DNA from: Ariolimax columbianus
Taxonomy: Eukaryota > Mollusca > Gastropoda > Stylommatophora > Arionidae
Assembly (NCBI GenBank): GCA_036924085.1
Contig: JAVGWX010000011.1
Coordinates: 12,939,318 to 13,003,317, forward strand
Direction: 5' to 3'
DNA length: 64,000 nucleotides
Part shown: positions 20,490-31,445 of the stretch, one piece after another
How positions within the stretch are numbered: position 1 is the first letter of the stretch
Layout of the letters: the number at the start of each line of letters is the position of its first letter
Made by a program: the position numbers and the translations under genes
Notes under the pieces: model-generated
The model's database searches: none
What the model was told of the DNA's origin: nothing
Seen by the model: only the letters and a program-made list of their open reading frames with translations

Positions 20490-20850
20490 TTGAGCAACAG
20501 AAAAATGAATTGGTTTGGTCACATTGTCAGAATGCAACCAAACCACATCTTGAGAATGGAACCAAACCACATCTTGAAAATGGAACCAAACCACATCTTG
20601 AGAATGGAACCAAACCACATCTTGAGAATGGAACCAAACCACATCTTGAGAATGGAACCAAACCACATCGTGAGAATGGAACCAAACCAAATTGCTCTTG
20701 CAAACTTCAAAAAGAGAACATCAGAAAGAAGGCGAGAGGTAGACCGAGGAAAAGGTGGATAGACAGCGTAAACAATACCTGCCGTAATAAATGGAAAAAT
20801 CTATCCCGGGCCACGAGAGAGCCAAAAGACAAATACATACCACGACACTA
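20490..20850 (+). pseudogene. LINE C-terminal end with internal minisatellite
   Basis: The forward strand reads 'NRKMNWFGHIVRMQPNHI', then repeats of 'RMEPNHIL', then in another frame 'KLQKENIRKKARGRPRKRW' and 'IDSVNNTCRNKWKNL'. 'WFGHIVRM' and 'ARGRPRKRW' are standard LINE C-terminal motifs. Between them, where relatives have about 10-15 residues, seven 24-bp units (20529-20696) have been added. The copy is truncated and frameshifted. Confidence 0.75.
20529..20696. repeat. 24-bp minisatellite inside a LINE reading frame
   Basis: Seven units with 'catcttgagaatggaacca' keep the frame (8 residues each). They interrupt the LINE C-terminal motif order described for 20490-20850. Confidence 0.9.
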
Positions 20851-21012
20851 GGCTACAGCCCGGTAGTAAGTGAGACAACACTAGGCTACAGCCTGGTAGT
20901 AAGTGAGACAACACTAGGCTACAGCCCGGTAGTAAGTGAGACAACACTAGGCTACAGCCCGGTAGTAAGTGAGACTACACTAGGCTACAACCTGGTAGTA
21001 AGTGAGACGACT
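20845..21012. repeat. 33-bp minisatellite, five units
   Basis: Units read 'acactaggctacagcccggt' then 'agtaagtgagaca'. It begins directly after the LINE C-terminal stop region. Confidence 0.92.
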
Positions 21013-21147
21013 TACAAAGAACAACATCGCCCGAGATCAACCCTTCCTAAAAGATGACAAGTCTAGGACCTAAAAGCAACCGGCCTGCTGCTAACCACAT
21101 CATCCCTAATGAGTCGTTGGTCAGGAAAATACGGGCCCAATCACATA

Positions 21148-21735
21148 GTCTCAAGGTAAGGTGTTCCCATCGGATGCTGGTCGCGAGTTCAAATCACTGA
21201 GGAGACCGGGATTTTTCCACATGGATCATCCCGTAAAAATGACCCATGATCTCTGAGTAGTGAGATCAGAGACCCGTGTCGAGTGAAACGCACGTTAAAA
21301 ATCCCTTGGCAGTTAGAAATAGAAAAGAGTAGGCTTAACGGCCGTTGCTAATGCAAAATTCAAGTGACAAAAATCGAATCAAATTATTCTAGGGATTCAC
21401 GCCCCACGGAGAATATGTCGCAAAAAGGGGTCTGTCTGTCTATAAGATCAGCTCTTTGGTATGTGGTTAGAGGACCGGTGTAGATGGCGCCTGACAGGCT
21501 GGGGATCTACCTTGCTCTAATTTACGCTTCCACCACCACCACCACTCTAAAAAATAGGCGATCGTATATTCCAGGGGCTCCCAAACCTCACGGTTGGTAA
21601 TATATACTGGGATTGATCTGGCAAGTCACCAGAGGATATTCATGTGCCAACAAAATATGAAACAATGGAAGTCACACCTGCCCACGACGTCTAACTACAC
21701 AAGTGGACTGACGAAAGATAAAAAGATAGAACGCC
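21148..21735 (+). mobile_element. Long tRNA-derived SINE, nearly complete
   Basis: The head has 'tctcaaggtaaggtgttcc' and a B box variant 'gagttcaaatc' (21185-21195). The body has 'gatctctgagtagtgagatc', 'aaaatcccttggcagttag', 'tctagggattc', 'ggtctgtctgtctata', 'tttacgcttccacca' and 'cacaagtggact', and the end is a GATA-type tail ('gaaagataaaaagatag'). It is the best full-length guide for this family, at about 590 bp. Confidence 0.88.
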
Positions 21736-21807
21736 ATATTCTCAATATTCCAATCCGCCAGTACATATAATATTTTTTTAATATGTTTTTTTTTACCTAT
21801 AAACCTG

Positions 21808-22068
21808 AGAGGGTTAGCGCGCTAGCTTCGCATCTGAGTGGTCCTGGGTTCATTCCCCAGTTGGGGCGGTAGTGTTTTTTCAGACAGCAATGGCTCACGG
21901 GTCGACCCAGCCTTAAATGGGTACCGGCTCAGTCCGGGAAGTAAAAGCGGTGAGGGAGAGGAGATGGCTACCGCCCTCATATAGCCGAGCCTTTGAAACG
22001 TGAGATCGCTAACACCTGACACCCCAACGGCAGTAATGCTATTGGTTACTTTACTTTACTTTACTTAC
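21808..22068 (+). mobile_element. tRNA-derived SINE with (TTTAC)n tail
   Basis: The A box candidate 'ttagcgcgctag' and B box 'gggttcattcccc' (21846-21857) are followed by a body with 'gtcgacccagccttaaat', 'accggctcagtccgggaag' and 'catatagccgagcctttg'. The 3' tail is (TTTAC)n. 'aaacctg' at 21801-21807 and 22069-22075 is the probable target duplication. A 5'-truncated copy is at 47575-47765. Confidence 0.88.
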
Positions 22069-22075
22069 AAACCTG

Positions 22076-22486
22076 CTACCGGAGAACATTCGCAGGAAGT
22101 GAAGACCTCAGTTTGAGTAGCTTAAAACACTACATTCATTGTAATACTCTCAATCATGTCTGAAGGAAACGCACCTACAAACTACCTTGTGTACAATTCA
22201 TATACCACACTGTGAAATAGTATATTATGTGCGTAACTCAATAGTTGCTTGACAATTTGTTCTTGTACGGATTACTCAGATCTGAAAGATGTAGATGGAG
22301 AGATATTTACATCAAGACGATCCCTGTCAAAGGTAAGAACATGGAACCAATTATCTGTGAATTTATTGACAATTAGTAGTTATAACAATTTAAGGTAAAA
22401 CAGAGGGCGTTGATGTTCTTGAATGCCCGATATGAGTAAGACTATTATTTTGTGGCGGGAAGGAAGACTAACGTCTGGTCCGGCAA
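22076..22486. other. Unassigned stretch
   Basis: No gene or element recognised. Confidence 0.4.
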
Positions 22487-23440
22487 AATATACTGATCTG
22501 AAATGTCAGTTAGGTTCTGGCAAAATATACTGATTAGACATGTTAGTCAGGTTCAGGTAAAATATACTGATTAGACATGTCAGTCAGGTTCAGGTAAAAT
22601 ATACTGATCTGACATGTCAGTCAGGTTCAGGCAAACATACTGATCTGACGTGTCAGTCAGGTTCAGGCAAACATACTGATCTGACATGTTAGTCAGGTTC
22701 AGGCAAACATACTGATCAGACATGTTAGTCAGGTTCAGGCAAACAAACTGATGAGACATGTTAGTCAGGTTCAGGCAAACATACTGATCAGACATGTTAG
22801 TCAGGTTCGGGTAAACATACTGATCAGACATGTTTGTCAGGTTCGGGTAAACATACTGATCAGACATGTTAGTCAGGTTCAGGTAAACATACTGATCAGA
22901 CATGTTAGTCAGGTTCGGGTAAACATACTGATTAGACATGTTAGTCAGGTTCAGGTAAACATACTGATCAGACATGTTAGTCAGGTTCAGGCAAACATAC
23001 TGATCAGACATGTTAGTCAGGTTCAGGCAAACATACTGATCAGACATGTTAGTCAGGTTCGGGTAAACATACTGATCAGACATGTTAGTCAGGTTCGGGT
23101 AAACATACTGATCAGACATGTTAGTCAGGTTCGGGTAAACATACTGATCAGACATGTTAGTCAGGTTCGGGTAAAAATACTGGACAAGACCCTCACCTTG
23201 GCCTTCTCTTAGCCATTCCCGAAAACAGCCTGTTTTCATGACTGCCTGGATAACAATATGAGGGGTCCATGTGATCCCGTAGTAGTGAACACCACGCAGA
23301 TGAAACCAAGCATAACACAACCACCTGGAGGACCTCGGTTCACCTTCATCTGCATTTTCGGGATGCGAGAAGCGCTACTGCAACCCACCACTTAACGTCC
23401 TTTTCAGAGTAAACTTACTCATTGTGGGTATTCGAAACCA
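22487..23440 (-). mobile_element. Minisatellite-bearing repeat element, reverse copy
   Basis: Reading on the reverse strand, the leader (23440-23190) has 'acccacaatgagtaagtt', 'gaaaaggacgttaagtgg', 'cttggtttcatctgcgtgg', 'actacgggatcac' and 'aacaggctgttttc'. About 19 units of 36 bp follow (23185-22487), with 'ctgatcagtatgtttac' and 'ctgaacctgactaacatg'. Because 36 is a multiple of three, a 246-codon frame runs through leader and array. A similar leader peptide ('MCYAW-HLR') appears at 33259, but the 37-bp array at 23690 breaks frame, so coding is doubtful. Confidence 0.85.
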
Positions 23441-23442
23441 AT

Positions 23443-24108
23443 TTTGTGCGCGATGAAAAGGGCGTTGAGTGGGGGGGGGGTTGTAGTAGCTCTCCTCACA
23501 TCCCGTGTGCGCTGATGAAGGTGGGTCGTGTTCCTACGGGCGTTTGTGCTATGCATGTATTCATCGGCATGACGCTCACTACTACGAGAATCACGTCGAT
23601 CCCCATCTCGCCATCCAGATTGCCTTTAAAACATCCTTTCTCCGGGGAACTCTATGTAGAAGAGAGATTAGTGGTCTTCGTCGGTATATTGCGCCAGACC
23701 CAGACGCGACGTCCTGTTCAGTATGTTGTGCCTGACCCTAACGCGACGTCCTGGTCAGTATGTTATGCCAGACCCTGACGCGACGTCCTTGTCAGTATGT
23801 TGTGCCTGAGCCTGACGCGACATCCTGGTCAGTATGTTGTGCCTGAGCCTAACGCGACGTCTTGGTCAGTATGTTGTGCCAGACCCAGACGCGACATCCT
23901 GGTCAGTATGTTGTGCCTGAGCCTGACGCGACATCCTGGTCAGTATGTTGTGCCTGACCCTAACGCGACGTCCTGGTCAGTATGTTGTTGCCTGACCATA
24001 ACGCGACGTCCTGGTCAGTATGTTGTGCCTGACCCTGACGCGACGTCCTGGTCAGTATGTTGTGCCTGACCCTGACGCGACGTTCTGGTCAGTATGTTGT
24101 GCCTGAGG
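23443..24108 (+). mobile_element. Minisatellite-bearing repeat element, forward copy
   Basis: The leader (23443-23690) has 'gaaaagggcgttgagtgg', 'tgtgctatgcatgtattc', 'atgacgctcactactacg', 'cgtcgatcccc' and 'ggggaactctatgtagaag'. From 23690 about 11 units of 37 bp follow, with 'ggtcagtatgttgtgcctga' and 'ccctgacgcgacgtcct'. It lies head-to-head with the copy at 22487-23440. Confidence 0.85.
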
Positions 24109-24317
24109 TTTAATGGAGCAGGTTCAATGGAGCAGGTTCAATGGAGCAGGTTCAATGGACTGCATGAAAAGGGAAAATATCCAAGCACCCTTGACCTGTA
24201 CTATACTCAATTTTTATAAGACCTGTAGAAACTAGGTCGGGACCGGAAACCTTGTGTCAGAAGAGTTCAAGACCATCAACGGTGTAAGACAGAGTGTCAT
24301 TATATAGTTTTATATCT

Positions 24318-24735
24318 TCATACAACTCATGGATGATGTCATCAAACTCCTGTACATCTTCATACAACTTATGGATGATGTCATAAAACTCCTGTACATC
24401 TTCATACATCTCATGGATGATGTCATCAAACTCCTGTACATCTTCATACATCTCATGGATGATGTCATCAAACTCATGTACATCTTCATACATCTCATGG
24501 ATGATGTCATCCAACTCCTGTACATCTTCATACATCTCATAGATTGTGTCATCAAACTCCTGTACATCTTCATACATCTCATGGATGATGTCATCAAACT
24601 CCTGTACATCTTCATACATCTCATGGATGATGTCATCAAACTCCTGTACATCTTCATACATCTCATAGATTGTGTCATCAAACTGCTGTACATCTTCATA
24701 CATCTCATGGATGATGTCATCAAACTCCTGGAGTA
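24318..24735. repeat. 42-bp minisatellite, ten units
   Basis: Units read 'ctcatggatgatgtcatcaa' then 'actcctgtacatcttcatac'. The length is a multiple of three, so open frames run on both strands (reverse: 'YEDVQEFDDIIHEM' repeats, 169 codons). No homologous protein is recognised and there is no sign of selection on one frame. Confidence 0.93.
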
Positions 24736-24827
24736 TGTATACAACCAGCTTTTTTGAGGGCGGCATCTACAGATGTGCGAATACATCTTAATATACTCAA
24801 ACACTAGAGCTAAGTAGGCCCGCAGCT

Positions 24828-25135
24828 AGTTAAGCGCCATCTATAGTTGAAGTCAGCAAACCACATGGGGAAAGGTGCAAATAACTTCGGTAGATTTTTA
24901 ATTTTAATTTTGTCCGCGCAGCGGCCTTTAAGCGTACTCTTTTCGATTTCCAACTGCCAAGGAATTTTTAACGTGCTCGACATTGCACACGGGAGTCCGA
25001 TCTCCCTACCCAGAGATCAGGGGAACTTTTACCAGAAGATCCCCGTGAAAAAAAATCCAAGTCAGCACCATGATTCGAACACGCGACCTCTGGCACCCGA
25101 GACGGACACTTTACCTCGAGACTACTGAGTCCCCT
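24828..25135 (-). mobile_element. Long SINE, 3'-truncated copy
   Basis: The reverse strand carries the same head and first body half as 11905-11650 and 21148-21400: 'tcgaggtaaagtgtccg', 'gcgtgttcgaatcatgg' (B box region), 'gatctctgggtaggg', 'attccttggcagttg'. The distal half is missing or strongly diverged. Confidence 0.8.
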
Positions 25136-25859
25136 TAATCTAGAAAAAGCAGAAAAGGAGGTAAAAGACACAATAACATCACTCATACACGCAAGTAAAA
25201 GGTGCTCAGACATAGAGAGTTAAAAGGATCTGCAGAGAGTAGACAGCCGAGACGTGCCATGGCCAGACGAATTCACACGTCCCTTGACTGATAATAGCTT
25301 TAAACAAAAACAAACTGGAAGGAACACGTTTACACCAGCACTTGAAATGCAGGGCGCTCCAGTGCACCTGGCATATATGCTGTTCGAGATACCACTGTGC
25401 CACAGTGTTGGTTTTCATCGTGCATCGTGAGCACTGCTTGTTATTTCCTGCATTGTTGGTGGAGCTCCTGAAGGGCAAACGTCATGATAAGTGATTGATG
25501 TTTTTTGCAGATGTGACCCTCGTTACCATGGAAACCATCGCGCCCTTTCCACTGGTCGCCACTACTAATGCTATTGTTACTCCCACTATTTTTACTATTA
25601 ATACCGGTTCTTTTTTGTTAACTTAGTCGATGCTTTCTTTATCATAGAGTGTCGAGGTATTCAGTTCTTGTTGATTAGTTTTTGTTTCAAATGGATAGGG
25701 TGGTAGGCCTCATGTCTTGCTTTCTTTAGTTGTCTCTTACAACACGTTTAGCAGTTTACAGTAAGCTATTTATTATTTCCATTTCGGACCCCGGCAATAC
25801 ATAGGTAACTACTACCACCACCACAACGACCACCACTACCACCACAACTACTAATACCA
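25136..25859. other. Unassigned stretch
   Basis: No gene or element recognised. Short open frames only. Confidence 0.4.
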
Positions 25860-26465
25860 ATACTATAAAATTACTACTACTACTGGTACTACAAATACTT
25901 CTATTGCTACTACTGCTACTATTGCTACTAGTTCGCCAACTGCTACTGCTACTACTATTACTACTACTTCTATTGCTACTACTGCTACTACTATTACTAC
26001 TACCTATATTGCTACTACTGCTACTACTATTACTACTACTTCTATTGCTACTACTGCTACTATTGCTACTAGTTCGCCAACTGCTACTGCTACTACTATT
26101 ACTACTACTTCTATTGCTACTACTGCTACTACTATTACTACTACCTATATTGCTACTACTGCTACTACTATTACTACTACTTCTATTGCTACTCCTGCTA
26201 CTACTATTACTACCCCTTCTATTGCTACTACTGCTACTACTATTACTACTACTTCAATTGCAACTACTACTACTGCTACTACTACTACTATTACAACAAC
26301 TACTACTACTACTGCAACTTCTACTTCTAGTACTACTACTACATCTACTTCTGCTACTACTGTGCAACTACTACTACTACTACTACTAATAGTACTACTA
26401 ATAACATCTATTACTACTACTATTACAATTACTACAACAACAACAACTAGTACTACTACTACTGA
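25860..26465. repeat. Triplet-repeat tract (ACT/GCT/ATT)n
   Basis: About 600 bp of trinucleotide repeat built on 'ctactactgctactattg'. A block containing 'ctagttcgccaactgctac' occurs twice, 141 bp apart (from 25929 and 26070), showing internal duplication. The poly-leucine frame on the forward strand is a repeat artefact. Confidence 0.95.
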
Positions 26466-27144
26466 CAAATGAAAAATATCCTACCCAACTATTCAAATTA
26501 ATTACGTCCGGCAGCAAAGCGAGTAAAATAAATGTGTAACCTTTTCAGTCGTTTCAAACCCCCCCCCCCCTCCCCCCCCCCACCTTTTACCGCGATCTCG
26601 CTCTTGTCCTCCTCCCCCCTTTCCGTCAAGGATCGTATTTGCCCGACCGTTTGATAATCGACATACGGGCCAATGTGTGACATCAGTTTCCGGGATTTTC
26701 AGGCACAAGATGCATAAAAAATCGTTTACTCTCTATATGATGTTGACTTGACACAATATCTACCGTCTTTGCAAGTGTAACTCATTGAACTGAAGAAGAA
26801 CTCACAAACTGACTTTTATAAGAAACACTTCCCAGAGGAGAAGAACTGGAAACTCACAGCTTTGCTCAGTGGAAAATAATATCATATGAAAGCACTTAAG
26901 ACTGCAAGCAATTTTTACCCCAAAAATCATTGCTCGTTAAATCTAAAACGAGAAGGAAATTAGCGGATATAAAAGACCTTGCGTTTTACAACGTCAGTTA
27001 TTTCCAGAACATTGATCGTTCTGTGAGAAACATATAGTCCCAAACGTCCAATTGAAAGCATCTGATCTGTCTTAAGCCTAATTGAAATTTCTTTGTAAAG
27101 TGAACTTTAAAATATTATAGTAATTAGAACAGGCATTAAATAAT
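26466..27144. other. Unassigned stretch with C-runs
   Basis: C-rich homopolymer runs at 26560-26580, otherwise no recognised feature. Confidence 0.4.
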
Positions 27145-27155
27145 AAATAACTGAA

Positions 27156-27526
27156 TAGAGCAGGTCGTGGTCTTCAGACTTCGCACTGGCCACAATAGAC
27201 TGAGGTACCACCTATTCAATAAATTGAAGATAGGTGGCACTGACGAATGCTTGTGTGGTACTGGGAAAATGACCGCTGAACGTCTGCTGCGAAACTGCCC
27301 GACATACGAGGATCTGAGAAATCAGATGTGGCCATCACCAGTGGCAACACTAGACAAGCTCTTTGGCAGTGTCGACAGCATCAGGATGACCGCTGCTTTT
27401 TTCGAAAAAATAAAGGTTGACATCTGACAGCGTACGAAGAAGAAGAAGAAGAAGAAGAAGAAGAAGAAGAAGAAGAAGAAGAAGAAGAAGAAGAAGAAGA
27501 AGAAGAAGAAGAAGAAGAAGAAGAAG
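27156..27526 (+). mobile_element. I-type LINE 3' end with target duplication
   Basis: A 5'-truncated copy. The frame reads 'EQVVVFRLRTGHNRLRYHLF', 'NKLKIGGTDECLCGTGKMTA', 'RLLRNCPTYEDLRNQMWPS' and 'RMTAAFFEKIKVDI', then a stop at 27428. A (GAA)n tail follows at 27436-27526. The 11-bp duplication 'aaataactgaa' at 27145-27155 and 27527-27537 shows that the whole truncated copy came in by one target-primed insertion. The C-H-C cysteine pattern ('ECLCGTG', 'RNC') matches the intact copy at 41363-43560. Confidence 0.95.
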
Positions 27527-27537
27527 AAATAACTGAA

Positions 27538-28786
27538 AAAAGGACTCAAGAAATGCATGTCTTACTGTTAATCTACTCGTATATACTTATATGTTATACA
27601 AATTACAGAACTTAAATTAAATAACACCATTAACAAAAACAAAAGATTTTGAGGTCACAATACAAATATCTTTAAATGCTAAAATTGCGTCCTCTTCTTC
27701 TTCTTTTTCTTCTTCTTTCGTTTGCTTGAAAATATGTCTTCATCTGCAATGTTGTCTCTTGTATAAATTTTACCTTCTTTTGCAGTTCACATACAGGTCC
27801 ATAAAGTTCTTCTTCCAATGTTGTTTTTATGGGCCAGATTCCCCCCCCCCCCCCCCCCACCCCCCCCCCCCCGGAATATCACATTCAGGCTGTTCTGTAG
27901 AATATGATCTGTAGAATGGGCTCTGTAGAAAGGGGTTTCTGTCAGCATGTACAAATGGATGAGTTGTCAATATTTAATGTTGTGTACATGGGTCGTAACA
28001 CAACATAATGTGTACATGAGGCGTAACACAATATAAGGTGTACAGGAGTCGTAACACAACATAATGTGTACATGAGTCGTAACATAACAGTTTACTGTTT
28101 TCTGTTCATATTTTGATAATCATCTTGTGTTAATGTTGGTGGCTCTCTAATTGATTTCGCTATCCCTTTCTTGTATTAGTATGAGGATGGTACATCTGGT
28201 TGCTCGTCTGCAGCACCCACCATTACCAGGTGAATTGCTCTCTCGTTTCCCTGTATTCCAGAATGAGAAGGCATTCACTGCATGACAATCTTGCGCTGAT
28301 GGCTCAGTTCAGACGTTAGAGCCTGTAGACCTGACAGTTTCCCAGACTTCAGTGCTTGGAGCTTGCATCTATCAGAAACACTACAGGTTGTGGACCGAGA
28401 ATGGTGTTCAACAGTTTCTCAGTTTGCCACCTTGGCTGCTTGGATTTCTGCACCATAATTATGACACCATTTCCCGCTATTTGACCATGTATCCATAATA
28501 TTTGTTTGTTATTTCATGTACACTTCTGCTCCATCCTTTATTACTGCATTCTGTGCTTACTCATCTGTGTATACCCGGACAAAGAGCGGGAAAGATGGCG
28601 CCCTATAGGTTGCGGGTAGATCTGTAGTTTGTCTACGAAGTCTTTTGGTCTGGTACATAACGTCATAGGGTATAACTCGCGTTTAAAATTGGCAATCATG
28701 CCCACGCTGTTAATGAAGTTACTCATGCATAGTTTCGTGTTTATGTCGCAAAATGACCACTTCCGAGTGTAATTTTGATTGCAAGC
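27538..28786. other. Unassigned; short repeat and C-run inside
   Basis: A C-run lies at 27841-27873 and a short tandem of about four 28-bp units ('gtgtacatgagtcgtaacac') at 27981-28090. No gene is recognised in the rest. Confidence 0.5.
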
Positions 28787-28910
28787 CTGTTCTGGTTTTC
28801 TTTGTTCTGGTGTCTTTCCTGGTTTTCTATGTTCTGGTGTCTTTCCTGGTTTTCTTTGTTCTTGTGTCTTTCCTGGTTTTCATTGTTCTTGTCTCTTTCC
28901 TGGTTCTCAA
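28787..28910. repeat. 30-bp minisatellite, four units
   Basis: Units read 'tggttttctttgttctggtg' then 'tctttcc'. Confidence 0.85.
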
Positions 28911-29054
28911 TTTGTCGTTGCCGAGCTGTCAGGACTTAGATGTGCTGGATTTTGCTAGTTTTTGGTTTCTTTTTTTAAAAAGCAAGACTTGTTTACACTT
29001 AACAGCGCACTAATGAAAAGTTCACAAATTTAGCGCCAGTATCAAGTCAGTGAG

Positions 29055-29665
29055 TCGGGGTAAGGGTTAGGGTTAGGATTAGGGTTAGATAGTATGGATA
29101 ATGCCATGTTGCTGTAGAAACTGGATGCTACTCTCTTTGTCACGGACCAACGTTGACAGATTCCAGAAATTCATTGACAAGACGGCATGAATAAACGGAA
29201 GCAGAAGAGGAAGAAGAAAGTTTAATCTATTCTCGCAGAATAATTGACACCCCAAACAGTTCAATAGAAGACTATTCTGTGACGTCAATTCCTCAAATTC
29301 TTTGCTAAAAAAGCAGTGAGGAAACAAAGCAGCGAGGAAACGAAACAGCTCTCCCCATATCATACAAAAGATGTGGCTTCGCACAAGAAAGTCTCTAACA
29401 CTTCATCCCCGACAGCAGTGTCAGCTATAGGAGTACCTGTACCTTTACTTGAGTCTTAATTCACCCCAAACATAAGAAATATATATTAGCACCAGATTTC
29501 TGGCAGTGACGTCATAGAATAGGCTACTTTTTAATTGTTAAAGTGTCAAATATTCTGCGAGAATGGACGAGAGTTTCTATTTCCGCTTCCGTATTTCTGC
29601 CGTCTTAGCAAAGAATTAGTTGTGTTAGGTCAGGTTCGGTCTATGGTTAGGTTATGATTATTGTA
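29055..29665. repeat. Second locus of the inverted-arm element
   Basis: In order: TTAGGG-like repeats (29055-29092); a far-end motif ('tatggataatgccat'); one inverted 49-bp unit (29105-29170); a reverse arm (29230-29300, 'ttgacaccccaaacagttc'); a spacer; a forward arm (29466-29620, 'gtgacgtcatagaatag'); and a short TTAGG-like stretch. Compared with 18541-20245 the arms point outward instead of inward, and the 49-bp unit is single. Confidence 0.75.
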
Positions 29666-29734
29666 GAGGTAAGGATAAAGTAGGGCTGCTGTTACCATCT
29701 TGTCTACACTTCTATATTTACCTAAGTCTTTACT

Positions 29735-29792
29735 TTATTTAAAATAAAATTATATCGACCTGTCCTCCCCTTAACCCATAATGGTATGTCCC
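29735..29792. repeat. Solo end of the 40-bp inverted-end element
   Basis: 'aaataaaattatatcgacc' and 'tgtcctccccttaaccca' match, inverted, the right end of the element at 19839-19900. Confidence 0.6.
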
Positions 29793-30358
29793 TGTACAGT
29801 CTATCTATCTATCTTTAGTCCATTTATGTCGTTAGATGGCGTTGGGCGGTGTGACTTCCTTTCTTTCATATTTTTTGGCAGATGAAAATCCACCGGTGAC
29901 TTGCTAGGCCAATCCCAGCATCTGTTAGCCCCTTGAATATACGATCACCTATTTTTGAGACTGGTGGAGGTGGAAGCGTAAATTAGAGCAAGGTAGACCA
30001 CAGATTGTGAGGCGCCATCTAAGCAGCTCCGCTAACCACGTAACCAAGACATGAAGTTATAGCCACACAGTCCCGCGTCAAATTTTCTGTGGGACGAATA
30101 TCCCTAGAATAATTTGAGTCGATTTTTAAAAACTTGAATATTGCCTGAGCAGCGGCCGTTAGGCCTACTGTTTTCGATGTCCAATTGCTAAAGTAGTTTT
30201 AACGTGCGCGTCACTGCACACGGGTGTCTGATCTCACTACTCAGAGATCAAGGAAAATATTTACCGGATGATCCACGTGAAAAAATCCCGATCTCCAGCG
30301 TGATTTGAACCCGCGACCTCCATCACCCGAGGCAAACACCTTACCTCGAGACCACTGT
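29793..30358 (-). mobile_element. Long tRNA-derived SINE, about 565 bp
   Basis: Nearly full length on the reverse strand. The (GATA)n tail is at 29793-29812, with the body and then the head with B box region 'cgcgggttcaaatcacg' near 30318-30302. Same family as 11348-11905 and 21148-21735. Confidence 0.88.
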
Positions 30359-30439
30359 TAAATACGTGCAATGGGAACCCTGTGAACTCTGGAGTGAATT
30401 AAGACGCAAGTACCCCTTTATCTTTTTAATAGATTGGGG

Positions 30440-30738
30440 ATTTGGGGATTTCGTGGCGAAGTGGTTAAGCCGTCGGCCTATTGATCATGTTGTGCGGGTT
30501 CGATTCCAGACTCCGCCGTCTCGTCTTTTACACGGGTGCTTGATGCGGTGTCCCCTGTATCTCGTAGTCGCCCCCTAGTCGTCTTGTCCTTGACTTGCCA
30601 CTGGGGTCTCGGCACGAGACGAGAGAGTGAGGATAAAAAGTAGCGCAGTTAATCCTTACTAAAAATAGCCCTAGCAAAATAAATTATGCCATCATCGTCT
30701 ACGATGGAAAGCGGCTTTTGCCTTGCATTTGCCTTAGA
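30440..30738 (+). mobile_element. tRNA-derived SINE, full-length type copy
   Basis: The A box 'tggcgaagtgg' (30454-30464) and perfect B box 'ggttcgattcc' (30497-30507) lie 32 bases apart. The body has 'ccctagtcgtcttgtcc', 'cacgagacgagagagtgag' and 'catcatcgtctacgatgg'. Its body is repeated at 10-128 and, diverged, at 1943-2276. Transcription by RNA polymerase III is expected from the internal boxes. Confidence 0.9.
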
Positions 30739-31004
30739 TTGGTAACGTTGGCGCAGATACACCGGACTACACGTTGGACTACATAATAGCACAGAACAGG
30801 AAGCAGAGATAATAACTTCAAGGCCTATACACTTTGATGCTTTCCTGAAAGGTATGCTCGCGTTAGATCCATGATTAGATGAATGAATCTTACAGACATG
30901 TTTCCGACAACACGTGTATGTAAAAATTAGTTGGACTGGATGCGACTAAATGTTTTAATATTCCAATTTCCTTCTTGCTTTATTCAGTGTCGTTGTTGGT
31001 GTGG
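30739..31004. other. Unassigned stretch
   Basis: No feature recognised. Confidence 0.4.
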
Positions 31005-31445
31005 TTGGTGTTTAATGCGCATGATGAGTAAGTTGACTCTTTTGTGCGCCCTGAAAAGGGAGTTGACTGGCGGGTTGTAGTAGCTTTCATCACATTCTGA
31101 AGGTGCTGATGAGGGTGGACCGCGGTATTCCAGACAGTTGTGCTATGCGTGGCTTCATCTGCGTGACGCTCACTACAACAGGGGTCATGTCGATCCACAA
31201 CTTGTCAGCCAGACTGCCTTAAAAACGTAAAGTGTTTCCAGGGAACGCTACATGGAAGAGAGAAAATCGTCTTTGTTAGTATGTCGTGCCTGACCCTGAC
31301 GCGACGTCCTGGTCAGTATGTTATGCCTGACTCTGACGCGACGTCATGGTCAGTATGATGTTCCTGACCCTGACGCGAACGTCCTGGTCAGTATTTCGTG
31401 CCTGACCCTGACGCGACGTCCTGGTCAGTATGATGTACCTGAATG
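31005..31445 (+). mobile_element. Minisatellite-bearing repeat element, short array
   Basis: The leader (31005-31282) has 'gaaaagggagttgactgg', 'tgctatgcgtggcttcatct', 'gcgtgacgctcactacaac', 'gtttccagggaacgctac'. About four 37-bp units follow (31283-31445), with 'ggtcagtatgttatgcctga' and 'ctctgacgcgacgtc'. It shows the same leader with a much shorter array than at 23690 or 33395. A C-run follows at 31466. Confidence 0.87.

Noticed and set aside
22580..23320. 246-codon protein with 12-residue repeats and a conserved leader peptide
   Set aside because: The leader peptide is partly shared with 33259, but sister copies have 37-bp units and shifted leaders, so the frame is not preserved. DNA-level repeat homology explains the likeness.
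25904..26389. Poly-leucine protein of 161 codons
   Set aside because: Pure trinucleotide repeat.
30454..30507. Functional tRNA gene
   Set aside because: The A and B boxes are good, but no paired acceptor or anticodon stem could be read, and the sequence continues into a SINE body repeated elsewhere.
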